Below the pieces are notes generated by a model. The model ran no database searches. It was not told where the DNA came from and saw only the letters and a list, made by a program, of their open reading frames with translations. A DNA stretch of 38,992 nt, from assembly GCA_002362175.1 (NCBI GenBank), contig DETU01000053.1, forward strand, positions 1 to 38,992, written 5' to 3'. Within the stretch, counting starts at the first letter, position 1. Each line of letters starts with the position of its first letter. Origin of the DNA: Ruminococcus sp. UBA3280 (GTDB taxonomy: Bacteria > Bacillota > Clostridia > Oscillospirales > Ruminococcaceae). Shown piece after piece: positions 23,934 to 32,198 of this stretch. The position numbers and the translations under genes are program-made.

Positions 23934-25829
23934 TTAATCGGGAAATACAAAATCCTTTGCAACAGGAAGGTCTGAATCTTTAAGAGTTTTAAGCTCAACA
24001 TACTGGATAATAAGAGCATCATTATTTGTAACACCATCACCATTATTATATACATCTGCATTTAATTTTCCCTGATTTGTCAGTTTAAATTCATCTGGAT
24101 TTGCTATAGACTGCATGATAAGAACTGCGTCAGAAATATTAACCTTGCCATCTTCATTGGAATCACCATACTTAATATCATCATTACCTGTTGTGCCGGG
24201 AACAGTAGTTGTTGTGGTCGTTGTTGTATCTGTTTTATTTGTGGTTGTGGTATTTGTAGTAGTTCCTGACGAACCTATATCAACAGGTTTTCCGTCCTTT
24301 ACAATTGTACCGCCGTCAAGATTACTGCCCTCAGTTCCGGCATAGCTTGTATAAAATTCATTGAGTGAAAGTCCATTGTTGCCAAGAGCTTTCTGATGGT
24401 CAAGACCTATATATTTGCCTGTTTCCTGGGTCTGCCAAAGGGATTTTTCCATAAGTGCATACTTTTCTTCTTCCCATTTAATCTGGGTGGAACCAGCCTG
24501 CTGACCGCATGATATATTTGCCCAAAGTCCTCCGGTATCACCTGAATTTGTATTCAGACACCAGAATGTATGGTTGATATGATGTTCAATCATGTAATCA
24601 CGGAGCAACTCCATCCACTTCTGATTTTCAGCACCATCCATATGACCGCCCCATTCGCCTATGAGTTCGGGAGCTATGTCCTCGGCATTGATATATGCCC
24701 ATGTATCATACCAGTAATCATCAAGCAAGGTCTGTGTTGTGAAGTCTTTTGCAAACCATGTCTGTGCATAAACCGACGGACCATAATCATGAGGTGAATA
24801 AACAATCTGACTTGTACCCTGTTTTGGCTTTATGGGATATTCCCTTGCACCACGGAAGTTACCGCCCCACCATGCACCAATATATGGAGAGTTATCACGT
24901 CTGTCGCCCATTCCCCAGTAATCTCCGGGCATTGCACCACTCATTGACTGTTCAACACCCTCTATAAAGATAAGGGCATTAGGGTTAACATCAAGAATAG
25001 CTTCCGCACATTTTGTAGCAGCATAAGCCCAGTTGTTTTCGTCTGTTGAGCCGTCCCACTTTGCAGCTTTGTCGCCCTCCTGACCTTTTCCGTGCGGTTC
25101 ATTCTTAAGGTCATAACCAATAAGAGTATCATTATTTTTATACTTATTGGCAATCCATACAAGCGTATCCTGCCATATTTCAGTTGTAACCATAGTACCG
25201 TCAGCTGTTTCCTTGCCATACCAAAGATTATAGTTATGACCTGAGTTATCGGCATGAGGACTGTGAATATCAATAAAAGCTTTGATACCATATTTTTTAC
25301 ACTTGTCAAGAATAATATCAAATCCACGGTCGCTTGTGATGAGAGTTTTACCGTCGGATTCTACAAAATCCTTATTCAGATTACCATATGTTCCGGCTTT
25401 GACAACACCGCCGTTTCCGTCGTCCTGGTCAACGGGCGGATTATAAACAGCCTGCATACCGCCTGAACTTATCTGATAAGGTGTACCGTTCATCCATGAA
25501 AGAATAAGCTCCGTTGAAATAGGAAAACGGATAACATTGATTCCTCTGTCTGCTACTTCCTGAAGCATATCGTCAATATCACCTGCATAGAGATAATGCG
25601 GTGAGTATTCGATACAGTTCAAACCGAACCAGTTAGCACCTGTCAGCCATACTTCATTACCGTTCATATCATAAAGACGACTACCCTCTGCATGAAGCCA
25701 GTCATCGTTATTATCATCAACGGCAGCGGCTGTCATCGTATTTTCAACAGATACGAAAGAAGCAGGAACAGCAGAAACAGCAAGAACTGTGGCTGATAAA
25801 AATGCTGTTACAGTTTTTAATTTGCTCAT
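23934..25829 (-). CDS. Secreted GH5 endoglucanase with type I dockerin
   Basis: The 631-residue cellulosomal enzyme has a signal peptide (1 to about 35) and a glycoside hydrolase family 5 catalytic domain (about 43-455). The acid/base Glu244 lies in YDLKNEPHG and the nucleophile Glu392 in LIGEWGG; IDIHSPH and SPHDYGPSVY are further family marks. A short module with GLSLNEFYTSYAG follows. Next come a Thr-rich linker (about 520-545) and a dockerin (about 554-618) with GDSNEDGKVNISDAVLIMQ and NNGDGVTNNDALIIQYV. The dockerin is of the Ruminococcus type. It should cut beta-1,4-glucan while bound to a cohesin scaffold. ATG 25829 has AGAGGGGAA upstream. It has its own promoter and terminator. Confidence 0.95.
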   Translation of the reverse strand: MSKLKTVTAFLSATVLAVSAVPASFVSVENTMTAAAVDDNNDDWLHAEGSRLYDMNGNEVWLTGANWFGLNCIEYSPHYLYAGDIDDMLQEVADRGINVIRFPISTELILSWMNGTPYQISSGGMQAVYNPPVDQDDGNGGVVKAGTYGNLNKDFVESDGKTLITSDRGFDIILDKCKKYGIKAFIDIHSPHADNSGHNYNLWYGKETADGTMVTTEIWQDTLVWIANKYKNNDTLIGYDLKNEPHGKGQEGDKAAKWDGSTDENNWAYAATKCAEAILDVNPNALIFIEGVEQSMSGAMPGDYWGMGDRRDNSPYIGAWWGGNFRGAREYPIKPKQGTSQIVYSPHDYGPSVYAQTWFAKDFTTQTLLDDYWYDTWAYINAEDIAPELIGEWGGHMDGAENQKWMELLRDYMIEHHINHTFWCLNTNSGDTGGLWANISCGQQAGSTQIKWEEEKYALMEKSLWQTQETGKYIGLDHQKALGNNGLSLNEFYTSYAGTEGSNLDGGTIVKDGKPVDIGSSGTTTNTTTTNKTDTTTTTTTTVPGTTGNDDIKYGDSNEDGKVNISDAVLIMQSIANPDEFKLTNQGKLNADVYNNGDGVTNNDALIIQYVELKTLKDSDLPVAKDFVFPD

Positions 25830-25884
25830 AATAAATTCCCCTCTCCTGATACGCAGATTTTAAAACGTATCTTTAATTAAGTAT

Positions 25885-25913
25885 ATTTTATCATCAAAAA
25901 CAGAAAAAGTCAA
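25885..25913 (-). promoter_or_regulatory. Promoter of the GH5 cellulase gene
   Basis: On the minus strand TTGACT, 17 bases, TAAAAT. Between it and the start codon, GATACG and CGTATC (about 25848-25871) can form a 6-bp hairpin in the leader. Confidence 0.7.
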
Positions 25914-25938
25914 TAGAATCTGCAATATTTCACAAAAA

Positions 25939-26859
25939 TCAGAAAGCTTTATTTATAATATTCTTTATATAAACAGAATTTTTTTCAAAGTAATCAAATT
26001 GTGACATAAGTTCTTCCGCACGCCTTTTGCACTGTTCGGGGGTTTTGGTGATAAAGTAGCGTTCTTCTGATAAACTGTCTGAAGCATAACGGAAAGCAAG
26101 TTCACCCGTAACGTAAAGTATACCGTAATAAAGGGAATTTATTTCTTCACGGGTAAGTATACCACCAAGACCGTCGGAAAAACCTTGTGTTATATTTTCA
26201 ATAGCGTTAATATCAGATGAACGTATCATATCACCGTAATCAACCGCAACAAATCCACTCATAACGGTATCAAGGTCAATAACAGTTGCTTTTTTTCCGA
26301 AAATAATATTATCTGCTTTTGCATCATTGTGGACATTTCTTAATGGTAAATCTTGTGTAAATACCTCCGAAATCATTTTTTTCAGGGGGAAAGAACGTTC
26401 TGTGCCTGAAAGCTTTATATAACGGTCATGATATTTATTAAAATCATGGAAATTTTCTATAGTTGTTTCAAGAACTGTATTTCTGACGTTTATAATGTTT
26501 ATAAACTTTCCGAAAGCATAACCCATGAGATAATCACGGTTTTCCGTAAATTCTGACTGTTCCGTATATTCATATGCACGCCATATTTCACCGTTTGCTT
26601 CAATGAAACTTTTACCGTATGCAGTCAGATAATGAGGAACTTTTACATCATCTGATTCCCTGAACACCTGCTCAATCTTTTTAATATTGTTCATGACTGC
26701 ACGGGGATTTTTAAAGACATTACGGTTAAGGGACTGCAATATATATTTTCCTGTCCCGTCCTCAACAAGATATGTGCGGTTTATATGACCAGTATTTACA
26801 GGAGATATTTTTAATATATCTCTGATTCCAAAAAGATTTGATATTTCGTATGTGTTAAT
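25939..26859 (-). CDS. Aminoglycoside phosphotransferase-fold kinase with a non-standard start
   Basis: The protein has the APH/choline kinase fold. The catalytic loop is LRNVHNDAKADNIIF and the metal-binding motif TVIDLDTV. The first recognised start codon (TTG 26739) would cut off the family N-terminus. The same frame continues upstream and encodes SPVNTGHINRTYLVEDGTGK, the expected ATP-binding strand region. It is open to a TGA at 26863-26865 but contains no ATG, GTG or TTG. ATT 26857-26859 lies 8 bases after AAGAAGG and could initiate. Alternatively, removing one A after ATG 26864-26866 would give a normal start. It may be a small-molecule kinase of unknown substrate. Resistance should not be assumed. 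Confidence 0.7.
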   Translation of the reverse strand: MNTYEISNLFGIRDILKISPVNTGHINRTYLVEDGTGKYILQSLNRNVFKNPRAVMNNIKKIEQVFRESDDVKVPHYLTAYGKSFIEANGEIWRAYEYTEQSEFTENRDYLMGYAFGKFINIINVRNTVLETTIENFHDFNKYHDRYIKLSGTERSFPLKKMISEVFTQDLPLRNVHNDAKADNIIFGKKATVIDLDTVMSGFVAVDYGDMIRSSDINAIENITQGFSDGLGGILTREEINSLYYGILYVTGELAFRYASDSLSEERYFITKTPEQCKRRAEELMSQFDYFEKNSVYIKNIINKAF

Positions 26860-26873
26860 ATTTCATACCTTCT

Positions 26874-27113
26874 TTAAAATAATATTTCGTGAATAAAACA
26901 CGCCACACCTACACCAACAGCAATTACAGGAATAAAAAATATATATCCTGTAATTCTTATAAAAACACCTATTTTTTTATATCCCTTTTTATAAAGACAA
27001 GTTCCGATAATTACAGGCAATATCCCGAAAACAAATATAATTAATGTGCAGACTACAATTGATACAATATACGAATATTGTTGACTTATATTGAACGCTG
27101 ATTTATTATCCAT
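26874..27113 (-). CDS. Small membrane protein, hypothetical (79 aa)
   Basis: I do not recognise a family. After a polar N-terminus (MDNKSAFNISQQYS) there are two hydrophobic segments (about 14-40 and 52-73), separated by a basic loop KKGYKKIG. This predicts a two-pass membrane protein. ATG 27113 is chosen because AGAAAGG lies 10 bases upstream; the TTG two codons earlier has no better site. It lies 24 bases after the CPBP protease gene and 14 bases before the phosphotransferase frame, so the three are probably one unit. Small two-pass proteins beside CPBP proteases are sometimes bacteriocin or immunity components, but nothing here proves it. Confidence 0.6.
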   Translation of the reverse strand: MDNKSAFNISQQYSYIVSIVVCTLIIFVFGILPVIIGTCLYKKGYKKIGVFIRITGYIFFIPVIAVGVGVACFIHEILF

Positions 27114-27137
27114 AAGCAAAAAACCTTTCTGTCAAAA

Positions 27138-27788
27138 TCAAATCATAAAACACAACAAATCCCAATAAGAATGAAGAATCATGGGAATTATAATATTTCT
27201 GTTTCTTATAAAAGCCAAACTGAAAATAATACTCAGTACCATAATCTGTAAAAATGCCCCACTTGTTATATAATTAATAAATACTCCTTCCCTTACCCAT
27301 ACAGGAAAATGTATTGCAATAAACAAAAGTGAGTTAATTATAACTGCTATATACTTGTTTTTGTCATTCAGCACTGCATTAAGCAACCAGCCTCTGAAAA
27401 CCATTTCTTCTGAAATGCCAACAGAACAGGCTATAATTATATCGGACATTCTGAATGAATTACTTATTGAAATTCCACCGTTCTGAACAAGTGAAGAAAC
27501 CAAATGAAACAATGTAAAAATAAATAATACTATTATAAATTCAGTCCATATTACTTTAAAGGAAAATATACTGTCTTTTTTAACAAACATAAATTTGTTG
27601 AAGCATCTTTGCAGAATAACCGCAGGAACAAACCATACAAAAGTTTTAATCAACACCTCTTTTATAATATCAGAAAATTTATAACATTCAATATATGGCA
27701 TTATAATAATTTCCATTATTCCCCATACAACAAAAATTCCTAAACAATACAGTATATATATAGTATTAAACTTTTTATCCTTAACCAT
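27138..27788 (-). CDS. CPBP family intramembrane metalloprotease
   Basis: This 216-residue polytopic membrane protein has the three CPBP (Abi, CAAX-protease) motifs. They are SEEMVFRGWLL with the EExxxR pair, FIAIHFPVW with the first His, and ILHSYWDLLCF with the second His. It is therefore likely an active intramembrane glutamic/metal protease. Bacterial members process peptides, confer bacteriocin self-immunity or act in signalling; the role here is unknown. ATG 27788 has AAGGATAA upstream. It heads a probable unit with the small membrane protein and the phosphotransferase. Composition is AT-rich, closer to the islet at 5710-9470 than to the flanking housekeeping genes. Confidence 0.85.
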   Translation of the reverse strand: MVKDKKFNTIYILYCLGIFVVWGIMEIIIMPYIECYKFSDIIKEVLIKTFVWFVPAVILQRCFNKFMFVKKDSIFSFKVIWTEFIIVLFIFTLFHLVSSLVQNGGISISNSFRMSDIIIACSVGISEEMVFRGWLLNAVLNDKNKYIAVIINSLLFIAIHFPVWVREGVFINYITSGAFLQIMVLSIIFSLAFIRNRNIIIPMILHSYWDLLCFMI

Positions 27789-27810
27789 AAAATTATCCTT
27801 ATATATTAAA

Positions 27811-27853
27811 ATTTCGGTTTACTGATGAATATAATTCAAAGGTAAACCGAAAT
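27811..27853 (-). terminator. Probable terminator after the UPF0210 gene
   Basis: ATTTCGGTTTA and TAAACCGAAAT form a perfect 11-bp stem with a 21-base loop, followed on the minus strand by TTTTAATA. It lies between the UPF0210 stop and the CPBP start. Confidence 0.6.
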
Positions 27854-27859
27854 AAGAAT

Positions 27860-29218
27860 TTAGTTTTTAAGACTCTGCATAGGTGCGGGAATACGTCCGC
27901 CCCTGTTAATGAACTTAGCAGGAGACTTTTCTCTTACAGGCATAACAGGACCACTTCCGAGAAGTCCGCCAAATTCAAGAGTTTCGCCCTCTTTCTTGCC
28001 AATAGCAGGAATAAGACGGACGGCGGTTGTTTTTGAGTTAATCATACCTATCGCAGCTTCGTCGGCTATGATTGCGGAAATTGTTTCGGGGGTAATGTCA
28101 CCGGGTACAACTATCATATCAAGACCAACAGAACATACAGCCGTCATTGCTTCAAGCTTTTCAAGACTCAAAACACCTGCAACTGCTGCGTCAATCATTC
28201 CTGCGTCCTCAGACACGGGAATAAATGCACCTGAAAGTCCGCCGACAGTTGAAGATGCCATAACACCGCCTTTTTTAACTGCGTCGTTAAGCATTGCAAG
28301 ACAAGCTGTTGTGCCGTGAGTACCGCACATTTCAAGACCCATTTCCTCAAGGATATGTGCAACACTGTCGCCGATAGCGGGAGTAGGAGCAAGCGACAGG
28401 TCAACGATACCAAACGGCACGCCGAGTTCCTTTGAAGCCCTTGCACCGACAAGCTGACCCATACGTGTTATCTTGAAAGCCGTTTTCTTGATTACATCAG
28501 CTATTTCGTTTATTGAAGCGTCGGGGTATTTTGTAAGTGCAGAACGCACAACACCCGGACCTGATACACCTACATGAATTTCACAGTCAGGCTCACCCAC
28601 ACCGTGAAATGCTCCTGCCATAAACGGATTATCTTCAACCGCATTACAGAAAACAACAAGCTTTGCGGGTCCTATGCAGTCACGGTCTGCTGTTCTTTCT
28701 GCGGACTGCTTTACAATCTGTCCCATAAGCTTTACAGCGTCCATATTTATTCCCGACTTTGTTGAACCGATATTAACAGATGAGCATATATTCTGCGTAA
28801 CGTCAAGTGCTTCGGGAATGGACTGAATCAAAGCCATATCTCCCGCACTGAAACCCTTATGTACAAGTGCGGAATATCCGCCTATGAAGTTTACTCCGCA
28901 GGTGTCGGCAGCCCTTTGAAGAGCCTTTGCAAACTTCACGGGATTCTGATTCGGACACGCTGCGGCAAGCATTGCGATAGGAGTAACGGAAATTCGTTTG
29001 TTGATAATCGGGATTCCGTATTCCTTTTCAATCTGCTGACCAACAGGAACAAGATTTTTTGCACGGTCAACAATCTTGTTATAGACCTTTTCACAAGCCT
29101 TGTCTATATCGGTGTCGATACAGTCAAGAAGTGAAATTCCCATTGTGATTGTTCTGATGTCAAGACATTCGTCCTGAATCATTCTTATAGTTTCGAGTAT
29201 ATCGTATACATTAAGCAT
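27860..29218 (-). CDS. UPF0210 (PFL) family protein
   Basis: This 452-residue soluble protein matches UPF0210, conserved proteins distantly related to pyruvate formate-lyase-like folds. Recognisable parts are MLNVYDILETIRMIQDECLDI at the start, GVNFIGGYSALVHKG (about 165-180), VVFCNAVEDNPFMAGAFHG, and FGGLLGSGPVMPV near the end. The biochemical function is not established. It starts at ATG 29218 with GGAAG upstream; the 50 extra in-frame residues from 29368 are an out-of-frame reading of the ACT gene. It follows the ACT-domain gene by 19 bases; that pairing is conserved in many bacteria and points to a regulated enzyme of unknown reaction. Confidence 0.9.
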   Translation of the reverse strand: MLNVYDILETIRMIQDECLDIRTITMGISLLDCIDTDIDKACEKVYNKIVDRAKNLVPVGQQIEKEYGIPIINKRISVTPIAMLAAACPNQNPVKFAKALQRAADTCGVNFIGGYSALVHKGFSAGDMALIQSIPEALDVTQNICSSVNIGSTKSGINMDAVKLMGQIVKQSAERTADRDCIGPAKLVVFCNAVEDNPFMAGAFHGVGEPDCEIHVGVSGPGVVRSALTKYPDASINEIADVIKKTAFKITRMGQLVGARASKELGVPFGIVDLSLAPTPAIGDSVAHILEEMGLEMCGTHGTTACLAMLNDAVKKGGVMASSTVGGLSGAFIPVSEDAGMIDAAVAGVLSLEKLEAMTAVCSVGLDMIVVPGDITPETISAIIADEAAIGMINSKTTAVRLIPAIGKKEGETLEFGGLLGSGPVMPVREKSPAKFINRGGRIPAPMQSLKN

Positions 29219-29237
29219 TTGCGGACTTCCTTTCTGA

Positions 29238-29507
29238 TTAAATGCTGTGCATTGAGTTGAAGATGTCCTCATGCATTGTATGGATTGAAAGTCCCAGTTC
29301 CTTGCCGAGAGACTCCATTCTGTCAACGAGCTGTGCAAAGTCTGATGACATTGCGGAAATATCCACAAGCATAATCATGGCAAACATATCCTGAAGAACA
29401 CTCTGTGTTACTTCAAGTACGTTTGCATTGTACTCCGTACAGATTCCCGACACCTTATGAAGTATGCCGACATTGTCTTTGCCTATTACAGTTACAACTG
29501 CTTTCAT
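29238..29507 (-). CDS. ACT-domain protein (UPF0237)
   Basis: This 89-residue protein is a single ACT domain beginning MKAVVTVIGKDNVGILHKVS, the usual start of UPF0237 proteins. ACT domains bind small ligands, often amino acids, and regulate partner enzymes. The partner is most likely the UPF0210 protein encoded 19 bases downstream. ATG 29507 has GGAGGTTTTTTG upstream, a strong site. Transcription starts from the promoter at 29542-29570. No catalytic domain is attached. Length is typical of the family. Confidence 0.9.
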   Translation of the reverse strand: MKAVVTVIGKDNVGILHKVSGICTEYNANVLEVTQSVLQDMFAMIMLVDISAMSSDFAQLVDRMESLGKELGLSIHTMHEDIFNSMHSI

Positions 29508-29541
29508 ATCAAAAAACCTCCATTGATATTATTATAAAACA

Positions 29542-29570
29542 ATTATATCATATCCTTAATCAGATTTCAA
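29542..29570 (-). promoter_or_regulatory. Promoter of the ACT-UPF0210 operon
   Basis: On the minus strand TTGAAA, 17 bases, TATAAT. It is divergent to the PHP gene promoter at 29608-29636. Confidence 0.75.
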
Positions 29571-29607
29571 GATTATTTATCTTTTATATTGGTTAATCAA
29601 AAAAAAC

Positions 29608-29636
29608 TTGCATATATCTGACCATTGTGATATAAT
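29608..29636 (+). promoter_or_regulatory. Promoter of the PHP phosphatase gene cluster
   Basis: TTGCAT, 17 bases, TATAAT with TGTGA ahead of the -10 box. The start codon is at 29668 with AAGGAAGGTG upstream. Confidence 0.75.
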
Positions 29637-29667
29637 AATGTCTAAAGAAAAAAGGAAGGTGATTTCA

Positions 29668-30513
29668 ATGAACCTGATTGACTGCCACACACATACACAG
29701 TTTTCAATGGATTCGGAAGCAGATATAAACGAATGTATAAGAAAAGCCATTGACATGGGACTTTCCGCATATGCTGTCACTGACCACTGTGAATGTAGTA
29801 CATGGTATAAGAAAGACCATTATTCATATACGAAAAATTTTGACTACTTCAACTATGCGGAGGATTTTTATAACTCCATAAGTGCTGTTACGGAACTGAA
29901 AGAAAAATATAAAAATTTCAATCTTATCTGCGGTGTGGAAATGGGACAGGCAACGCAGGACATTGAAGTTGCCGAAAAGATTATTTCCGACGAAAGACTT
30001 GATTTCATTATAGGGTCAATGCACCAGCTCAAAGGTGAAAAGGACTTCTATTATATAGACTATGCCAATATGTCAGCAGACGAAATTTATAACCTGCTTG
30101 AAAGATATTTCAAAGAAATTTATCAGCTCTGCAAAATGAACTGTTTTGACGTTCTCGGACATCTTACTTATTGTCTTCGTTATATGAAATGTCGTAACGG
30201 TATAAATCCCGATATAAGCCGTTTTGACGAAATTATTGCGGAAAGTTTCCGTATTCTCGCACAGAACGGCAAGGGTATTGAAATAAATACTTCAGGAATA
30301 AGACAGGGTTTCGGAGACGTTTTCCCATGTCTTAAATACGTAAAACTTTTCAGGGACATGGGCGGTGAAGTACTTTCAATAGGTTCTGATGCTCACACAG
30401 TTGAAGATATAGGAAAAAACGTCGCCGACGGTGTGGAGACCGCAAAGGCGGCGGGGTTCTCCCGCCTGTGCTACTTCAAAAAAAGAAAACCACACTTTAT
30501 CAATATTGACTGA
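29668..30513 (+). CDS. PHP-domain histidinol-phosphatase (HisJ/HisK family)
   Basis: This 281-residue protein has the metal-binding HTHT motif (LIDCHTHTQFSMD) at the N-terminus, VTDHCE near residue 40, a central GVEMG, IIGSMHQLK, and a late IGSDAHTVEDIG. These are the motifs of the polymerase and histidinol phosphatase (PHP) superfamily in the HisJ group. The expected reaction is dephosphorylation of histidinol phosphate in histidine synthesis. No other his gene is nearby, so a related phosphoesterase role is possible. ATG 29668 has AAGGAAGGTG about 7 bases upstream; the frame is open from 29608 but lacks a site there. It heads a plus-strand series with lrp and aminotransferase genes. Confidence 0.85.
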   Translation: MNLIDCHTHTQFSMDSEADINECIRKAIDMGLSAYAVTDHCECSTWYKKDHYSYTKNFDYFNYAEDFYNSISAVTELKEKYKNFNLICGVEMGQATQDIEVAEKIISDERLDFIIGSMHQLKGEKDFYYIDYANMSADEIYNLLERYFKEIYQLCKMNCFDVLGHLTYCLRYMKCRNGINPDISRFDEIIAESFRILAQNGKGIEINTSGIRQGFGDVFPCLKYVKLFRDMGGEVLSIGSDAHTVEDIGKNVADGVETAKAAGFSRLCYFKKRKPHFINID

Positions 30514-30534
30514 TTATGAAAGGATAGATATTTT

Positions 30535-31008
30535 ATGAGTGATATTGTAAAAATTTTACAGCAGAATGCACGTATTTCAAATACCGAACTCGGTGAAATA
30601 CTCGGAGTTACGACTGAAGAAGCAGAAGCTGAAATCAAAAGACTGGAAAGCGAGGGCATTATAAAGGGTTACAGCGTTATCGTAGACGATGAACTTTACG
30701 ACAATTCAACCGTTTATGCAACTATAGAACTCAAAGTAACACCACAGCGTGACTGCGGTTTTGACGACATAGCCAAGACTATTATGATGTACGACGAAGT
30801 TGAAAGCGTCAATCTAATGTCGGGAGCATATGACCTTGCCGTTGAAGTAAAGGGCAACAATCTTAAAGACGTTGCTTTGTTCGTGTCAGAACGTCTCTCC
30901 ACTATAGACGGCGTGCTTTCAACCGCTACACACTTCATTCTCAAGAAGTACAAGGAAAAAGGTATCTTCATTGACCGTGAGGAGACTGACGAAAGGGGAC
31001 TCTGTTAA
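30535..31008 (+). CDS. Lrp/AsnC family transcriptional regulator
   Basis: The 157-residue protein has an N-terminal winged HTH (SDIVKILQQNARISNTELGE, then LGVTTEEAEAEIKRLESEGII). It also has a C-terminal RAM ligand-binding domain with MMYDEVESVNLMSGAYDLAVEV. Lrp-family proteins sense amino acids and control amino acid metabolism. It lies 21 bases after the PHP gene and two bases before the aminotransferase gene, so the likely target is this operon. ATG 30535 has AAAGGATAG upstream. Confidence 0.9.
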   Translation: MSDIVKILQQNARISNTELGEILGVTTEEAEAEIKRLESEGIIKGYSVIVDDELYDNSTVYATIELKVTPQRDCGFDDIAKTIMMYDEVESVNLMSGAYDLAVEVKGNNLKDVALFVSERLSTIDGVLSTATHFILKKYKEKGIFIDREETDERGLC

Positions 31009-31010
31009 CC

Positions 31011-32198
31011 GTGATAGATTATGACAAAGTCCTCTCGGACAAAATAAAAAAAATGAAACCTTCAGGAATAAGAAAATTCTTTGATATTGCAGGAACTATG
31101 GAGGGCGTTATAAGTCTCGGAGTAGGTGAACCCGATTTTTCAACACCTTGGGTAATCCGTAAAGCTGCTATACAGGTACTTGAACGCAAACATATCATAT
31201 ATGGTGCAAACAAGGGTATTGAACCGCTCAGAAACGCTATATGTCAGCGAATCAAGAAAAAACACGGAGTTGAATACAGTCCCGAAAACGAGGTAATAGT
31301 TACCGTAGGCGGTTCAGAGGGCATTGACCTTGCTATCCGTGGAATAGTTGACCCCGGTGACGAAGTACTTGTAGTAGAACCGTGTTTCGTGTGCTATGCT
31401 CCTCTTGTTGAACTCGTCGGCGGTGTTGCCGTTCCTGTTCCGACAAGAATTGAAAATAATTTCAAGCTTACTCTTGACGACTTCAAAGACAAGGTTACAG
31501 AACGTACAAAAATGATTATAATGCCGTTTCCTAATAATCCGACAGGTGCGGTAATGACAAGGGAAGATTTAGAACCTATTGCAGAATTTCTGCGTAATAC
31601 AAATATAATGGTTCTTTCAGACGAAATTTACTCGGAACTTACATACGGAAGAAAACACTTCTCCATAATCGAACTTGACGGCATGAGAGAACGTACTATA
31701 TATGTCAACGGTTTCTCAAAGGCTTACGCAATGACAGGCTGGAGACTCGGCTATGTAACTGCTCCTGAACCTATTATATCCCAGATTGCAAAAATTCACC
31801 AGTACGGCATAATGTGCAGTCCGTACATCAGCCAAAATGCCGCTGTTGAGGCTCTCAACTCCTGCGATGCCGAAATTGTAAAAATGAGAGACGAATATGA
31901 TACACGCCGTCGTTATCTTGTGAACGAATTTAACAGAATCGGTCTTACCTGTTTCAATCCCGAAGGAGCTTTTTATGTGTTCCCATGTATAAAGAGTACT
32001 GGACTTACAAGTGAAGAATTTTGCGAAAGACTTCTCTATGAAGAAAAAGTAGCAGTAGTTCCGGGAAGTGCTTTCGGTGACAGCGGTGAGGGATATATAC
32101 GTATTTCTTACGCTTACTCTCTTAAACATCTTATGGAAGCTATGAGACGTATCGAAAAATTCATTGCAAAACTCAAAGGTGAAAATCATGAAAGTTAA
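31011..32198 (+). CDS. PLP-dependent class I/II aminotransferase
   Basis: This 395-residue enzyme is an aspartate/aromatic-type aminotransferase. Visible marks are ISLGVGEPDFSTP near residue 35, GGSEGIDLAIR (about 100-110), PNNPTGAV, and the PLP lysine Lys237 in VNGFSKAYAMTGWRLGY. It transfers amino groups between an amino acid and a keto acid; the exact substrate is not readable. The start is GTG 31011, two bases after the Lrp gene stop, with GGGG upstream. The Lrp-aminotransferase pair is common in Clostridia and implies co-regulation by amino acid supply. Confidence 0.9.
   Translation: MIDYDKVLSDKIKKMKPSGIRKFFDIAGTMEGVISLGVGEPDFSTPWVIRKAAIQVLERKHIIYGANKGIEPLRNAICQRIKKKHGVEYSPENEVIVTVGGSEGIDLAIRGIVDPGDEVLVVEPCFVCYAPLVELVGGVAVPVPTRIENNFKLTLDDFKDKVTERTKMIIMPFPNNPTGAVMTREDLEPIAEFLRNTNIMVLSDEIYSELTYGRKHFSIIELDGMRERTIYVNGFSKAYAMTGWRLGYVTAPEPIISQIAKIHQYGIMCSPYISQNAAVEALNSCDAEIVKMRDEYDTRRRYLVNEFNRIGLTCFNPEGAFYVFPCIKSTGLTSEEFCERLLYEEKVAVVPGSAFGDSGEGYIRISYAYSLKHLMEAMRRIEKFIAKLKGENHES

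Noticed and set aside
24180..24260. Short tandem repeat resembling a repeat array
   Set aside because: It is the Thr-rich linker of the GH5 enzyme read on the other strand. There are no spacers as in a CRISPR array.
25939..26739. Antibiotic (aminoglycoside) resistance enzyme
   Set aside because: Only the general phosphotransferase fold can be recognised. Nothing points to an aminoglycoside substrate.
27860..29368. Longer UPF0210 protein starting at 29368
   Set aside because: The extra 50 residues are a shadow of the ACT gene in another frame and lack a start site. Family proteins begin at the Met encoded at 29218.
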